The notes beneath the pieces were generated by a model, which was given only the letters and a program-made list of their open reading frames with translations, did no database searches and was not told the DNA's origin. From Metamycoplasma phocicerebrale (lineage in GTDB: Bacteria > Bacillota_I > Bacilli_A > Mycoplasmatales > Metamycoplasmataceae): DNA of 64,000 nucleotides. Below are positions 62,301-64,000 of this stretch, piece by piece. Positions within the stretch are counted from its first letter, which is position 1, and every line of letters begins with the position of its first letter. A program made the translations under genes and the position numbers. Where the stretch lies: the NCBI RefSeq assembly GCF_003383595.3, contig NZ_CP033058.2, positions 248,001-312,000 of the forward strand. Reading direction: 5' to 3'.

Positions 62301-62797
62301 TTATAGGTAAAAACAAAATGGGTTATATTTATGAAGCATCTAAAGAATATCCTTTATCAATAAACTATTTAGATTGACAAGAAATTATAAAATATAATAA
62401 TGATTTTTGAGTAATGTATATGACATATTCGAAAGTCGAAGATTATGGAAATTATAGAAAAAATTTATTAAAAACAATAGAAGATATGATAACTGCAACT
62501 GAATTAAGATCGACACAAATTAATTACACTCAAAAATGACTAAAAATTATAAGCAAGACTTTGAATAATGAATTTGAAACAAAATTTAAAGCTTTTTTTG
62601 AATGATATTACGTTGATGTCAATCACGAACAATTTGAGAATGTTAGACATTCAGTCACAATAGATCAATTAGGACAATTATGTTGAAAAACAGGGTTGTT
62701 TAATAAAATGTTTTCATATGAAATATGAGGCAAGTGGCTGCGTGAAGAAAAAAACTATAAAGGAAGAATTTTTCGAACCGAAGATATTGAAAATTAA
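53390..62797 (+). CDS. giant membrane-anchored coiled-coil surface protein
   Basis: A 3135-residue protein. KKKKLAIILGSTFSALAVSAGVAAIIATKYGKRK gives a single N-terminal membrane segment (residues 10-32) flanked by Lys/Arg, without a lipobox. Residues about 75-2540 are heptad-patterned coiled coil, rich in Lys, Glu, Ala, Leu, Asn and Asp, with no Trp. The last 595 residues are different: Trp-rich, aromatic and probably globular (AEYVSLVGLYSPLHGYFSIDID). Tandem repeats of about 180 residues occur at 58556-59650. The layout resembles large repetitive membrane proteins such as Lmp of M. hominis or other adhesin-like proteins; function unproven. TGA Trp codons at 53585 and 61007 split it under the standard code. 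Confidence 0.85.
57403..57444 (+). repeat. 21-bp exact tandem duplication inside the giant gene
   Basis: Two identical 21-base units (57403-57423 and 57424-57444) and ten bases of a third encode NKLTEIT twice. The unit length keeps the reading frame. Confidence 0.9.
58556..59650 (+). repeat. two diverged ~180-residue tandem repeats
   Basis: Unit A (58556-59095) and unit B (59096 to about 59650) share ordered blocks: I-x-x-VIKAL, LKPKKD-x-LD, KYxSIxSNI, Y-K-T-A-K, IKT(D/E)ANA-x-x-YHE and a terminal L-x-TE. A third, more diverged copy appears to start near 59650 (EQRRIAELK). Confidence 0.8.
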
Positions 62798-62884
62798 ATG
62801 AGATAATAAACTTGATAAAATAAATTTTAAAAAATAACAAGTTTGCTCTGTATTAAAACAAATAATTAAAATTTTATAATTAAT

Positions 62885-62918
62885 CAAACACAAATTGTGT
62901 TTGGTTTTTAATTTTTTA
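62885..62918 (+). terminator. terminator of the giant gene
   Basis: CAAACACAA (62885-62893) and TTGTGTTTG (62895-62903), perfect complement, followed by GTTTTTAATTTTTT. Confidence 0.82.
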
Positions 62919-63261
62919 AATAATTGGTAATATTGTTTTAAGTTTTTTTTGTTAAGTAATTTAAATACTTAATAAAATAAAAAACGGTAAAATTTATTAA
63001 TGTTTAAACAAGGTTTTTTTTACACTCTTAAAACAATATATAAATTGCAAAACAAAAAGCTGTTTAATATTTTTTACATAACATAATAATTGTGAAAAAA
63101 TAAATCATTTTTTAGTGGTTTTGGCTATGCTATCAAAATTGTTTTTTAAATTTATAAGTTAATTTTTAAAATAAGGTATTTTCTTACACATTATTGTAAT
63201 TTTTGTTTGTATTACTTTATATCAGTACAATGCAAACTTTTTAATAAATTAATATTTTTTT

Positions 63262-63306
63262 ACAAGTTTCTACTTATTTTTAGAGTTTTTTTGGTTATAA
63301 ACTTGT
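63262..63306 (+). repeat. inverted repeat upstream of the second giant gene
   Basis: ACAAGTTT (63262-63269) and AAACTTGT (63299-63306), 29 bases apart and followed by TTTTTGGGGATTTTTTT. It could act as an attenuator or protein-binding site. Confidence 0.5.
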
Positions 63307-63358
63307 TTTTGGGGATTTTTTTGATACAATTATAAGGTAATAAATAAGAAAGGACCAC

Positions 63359-64000
63359 ATGAATTCATCCAAAAAAAGAAGTATAGTTTTAATTTCATTA
63401 GGTATTATGGGAATAACAGTAGCTGGTGCTACTACAGCAGTTTTATTAGCAAAAAAAGAAAATAAAACTTTAAGTCCAAAACAAAAACTAGAAAATGATA
63501 TTAAAAACTTAAATGAGCTTATTAAAGAAGCTAAACAAAAGGCAAACGAAGCATTAAAAACAAATGATAAACAAAAACTTTCAGAAGCCAAAACAAAATT
63601 AGAAGAAGTAAACAAATTAGCTAAAGAAATTACAGAAAAAGCTAAAGTATTAAATGAAAAAGAAATAGAAAATAAATTAAAAGAGGATTCAAAATCAATA
63701 GATGAAAAAGAAGTTGAAATTGATGATAAATTAAAAACCATAGTAAAACAACAAATTCTAGATGTAAAGAATAATATTAATACTCTTATTCAACAAGCTA
63801 ACGACGCATTATCAGAAACTCCTCTAGATATAATTAAATTAGCAAAAATAGAAAAAGGTTTATCACAAGAAATTTTAAAAGCAAAAGATATTCAAAAAGA
63901 AGCAACTAACTTAAAATTGGACAGTGAAGCTAATGAATTAACAGCCCCAATTTCTAATGGTGAAATTAAACTTGCTGAATTAAGAACCAAAATTCAAGAA
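63359..64000 (+). CDS. second coiled-coil surface protein, 3' end cut by window
   Basis: The first 214 codons of a gene running off the window. KKRSIVLISLGIMGITVAGATTAVLLAKK is an N-terminal membrane segment flanked by basic residues, as in the giant protein just upstream. The mature part is again Lys/Glu/Ala-rich coiled coil (LNELIKEAKQKANEALKTND, then LSEAKTKLEEVNKLAKEIT), so the two are likely paralogues in tandem. AGAAAGGA precedes ATG 63359. The full length is unknown. Confidence 0.85.
   Translation, partial: MNSSKKRSIVLISLGIMGITVAGATTAVLLAKKENKTLSPKQKLENDIKNLNELIKEAKQKANEALKTNDKQKLSEAKTKLEEVNKLAKEITEKAKVLNEKEIENKLKEDSKSIDEKEVEIDDKLKTIVKQQILDVKNNINTLIQQANDALSETPLDIIKLAKIEKGLSQEILKAKDIQKEATNLKLDSEANELTAPISNGEIKLAELRTKIQE

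Larger units (their letters stand above)
62798..63358 (+). other. 561-base A+T-rich intergenic region between the giant genes
   Basis: No gene is visible. It holds the terminator at 62885, a long low-complexity A+T stretch with several TATAAT-like sites, the inverted repeat at 63262/63299, short homopolymers (T7, G4, T7 near 63280-63325), and AGAAAGGA (63348-63355) as the ribosome-binding site of the next gene. Confidence 0.6.

Noticed and set aside
62798-63358. Replication origin or CRISPR array in the A+T-rich gap
   Set aside because: No DnaA-box cluster, dnaA/dnaN gene, regular direct repeats or cas genes are visible.

Overview
The window comes from a wall-less mollicute that reads TGA as tryptophan. 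Nearly every gene is interrupted at in-frame TGA under the standard code and becomes full length when TGA is Trp (metG, obgE, lepA, enolase, the P-type ATPase). Very high A+T, SSSC/AVSC-type lipoprotein signals, F1-like ATPase accessory genes, a dimethylargininase and two 23S rRNA bases typical of intrinsically macrolide-resistant mycoplasmas point to the arginine-using Mycoplasma hominis group (Metamycoplasma). The species assignment is inference; all coordinates use genetic code 4.

Layout. 1-4.7 kb: 16S (5' end cut by the window), a tRNA-free spacer and 23S, with an RNase III-type stem enclosing 23S and no 5S. 4.8-17.4 kb: housekeeping genes (tRNA-adenine methyltransferase, metG, obgE), an APC permease behind a structured leader, a Ca2+-type P-ATPase, a lipid kinase, lepA, an MSC_0882-like membrane protein and yneF. 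17.5-24.6 kb: peptidase C1B, a cyclotransferase-fold protein, uvrC, an S41 protease lipoprotein, tRNA-Arg(UCU) and a dimethylargininase. 24.7-26.3 kb: two tRNA-Gly genes followed by a two-gene Pycsar-like anti-phage module: a class III nucleotide cyclase broken by a one-base shift beside an A8 tract, and an intact PycTM-like membrane effector overlapping it. 26.4-32 kb: azoreductase, rplK-rplA with an L1-type leader, enolase, a DUF3196-like protein and trigger factor. 32-38.4 kb (minus): a YwaF-like membrane protein, then five genes matching the MSC_0624 to MSC_0620 part of the mycoplasma F1-like ATPase cluster, apparently without the alpha- and beta-like catalytic subunits. 38.5-45.7 kb: degV, tyrS, an ornithine/alanine racemase-family gene, a methyltransferase, rplS-trmD-rpsP, cdd and an XRE regulator fused to a metallopeptidase domain. 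45.7-53.2 kb: a surface island of five lipoproteins around a ZIP metal transporter. 53.4-64 kb: a 3135-residue membrane-anchored coiled-coil protein followed by the start of a second protein of the same kind.

Themes. Arginine or methylarginine and ornithine chemistry recurs (dimethylargininase, ornithine racemase family, APC permease). Much of the second half encodes surface-exposed or secreted proteins. Several genes appear to start at or within a few bases of the transcription start. The most notable candidate system is the tRNA-adjacent Pycsar-like module, whose cyclase may be switched off by, or switchable through, the homopolymer at the break.
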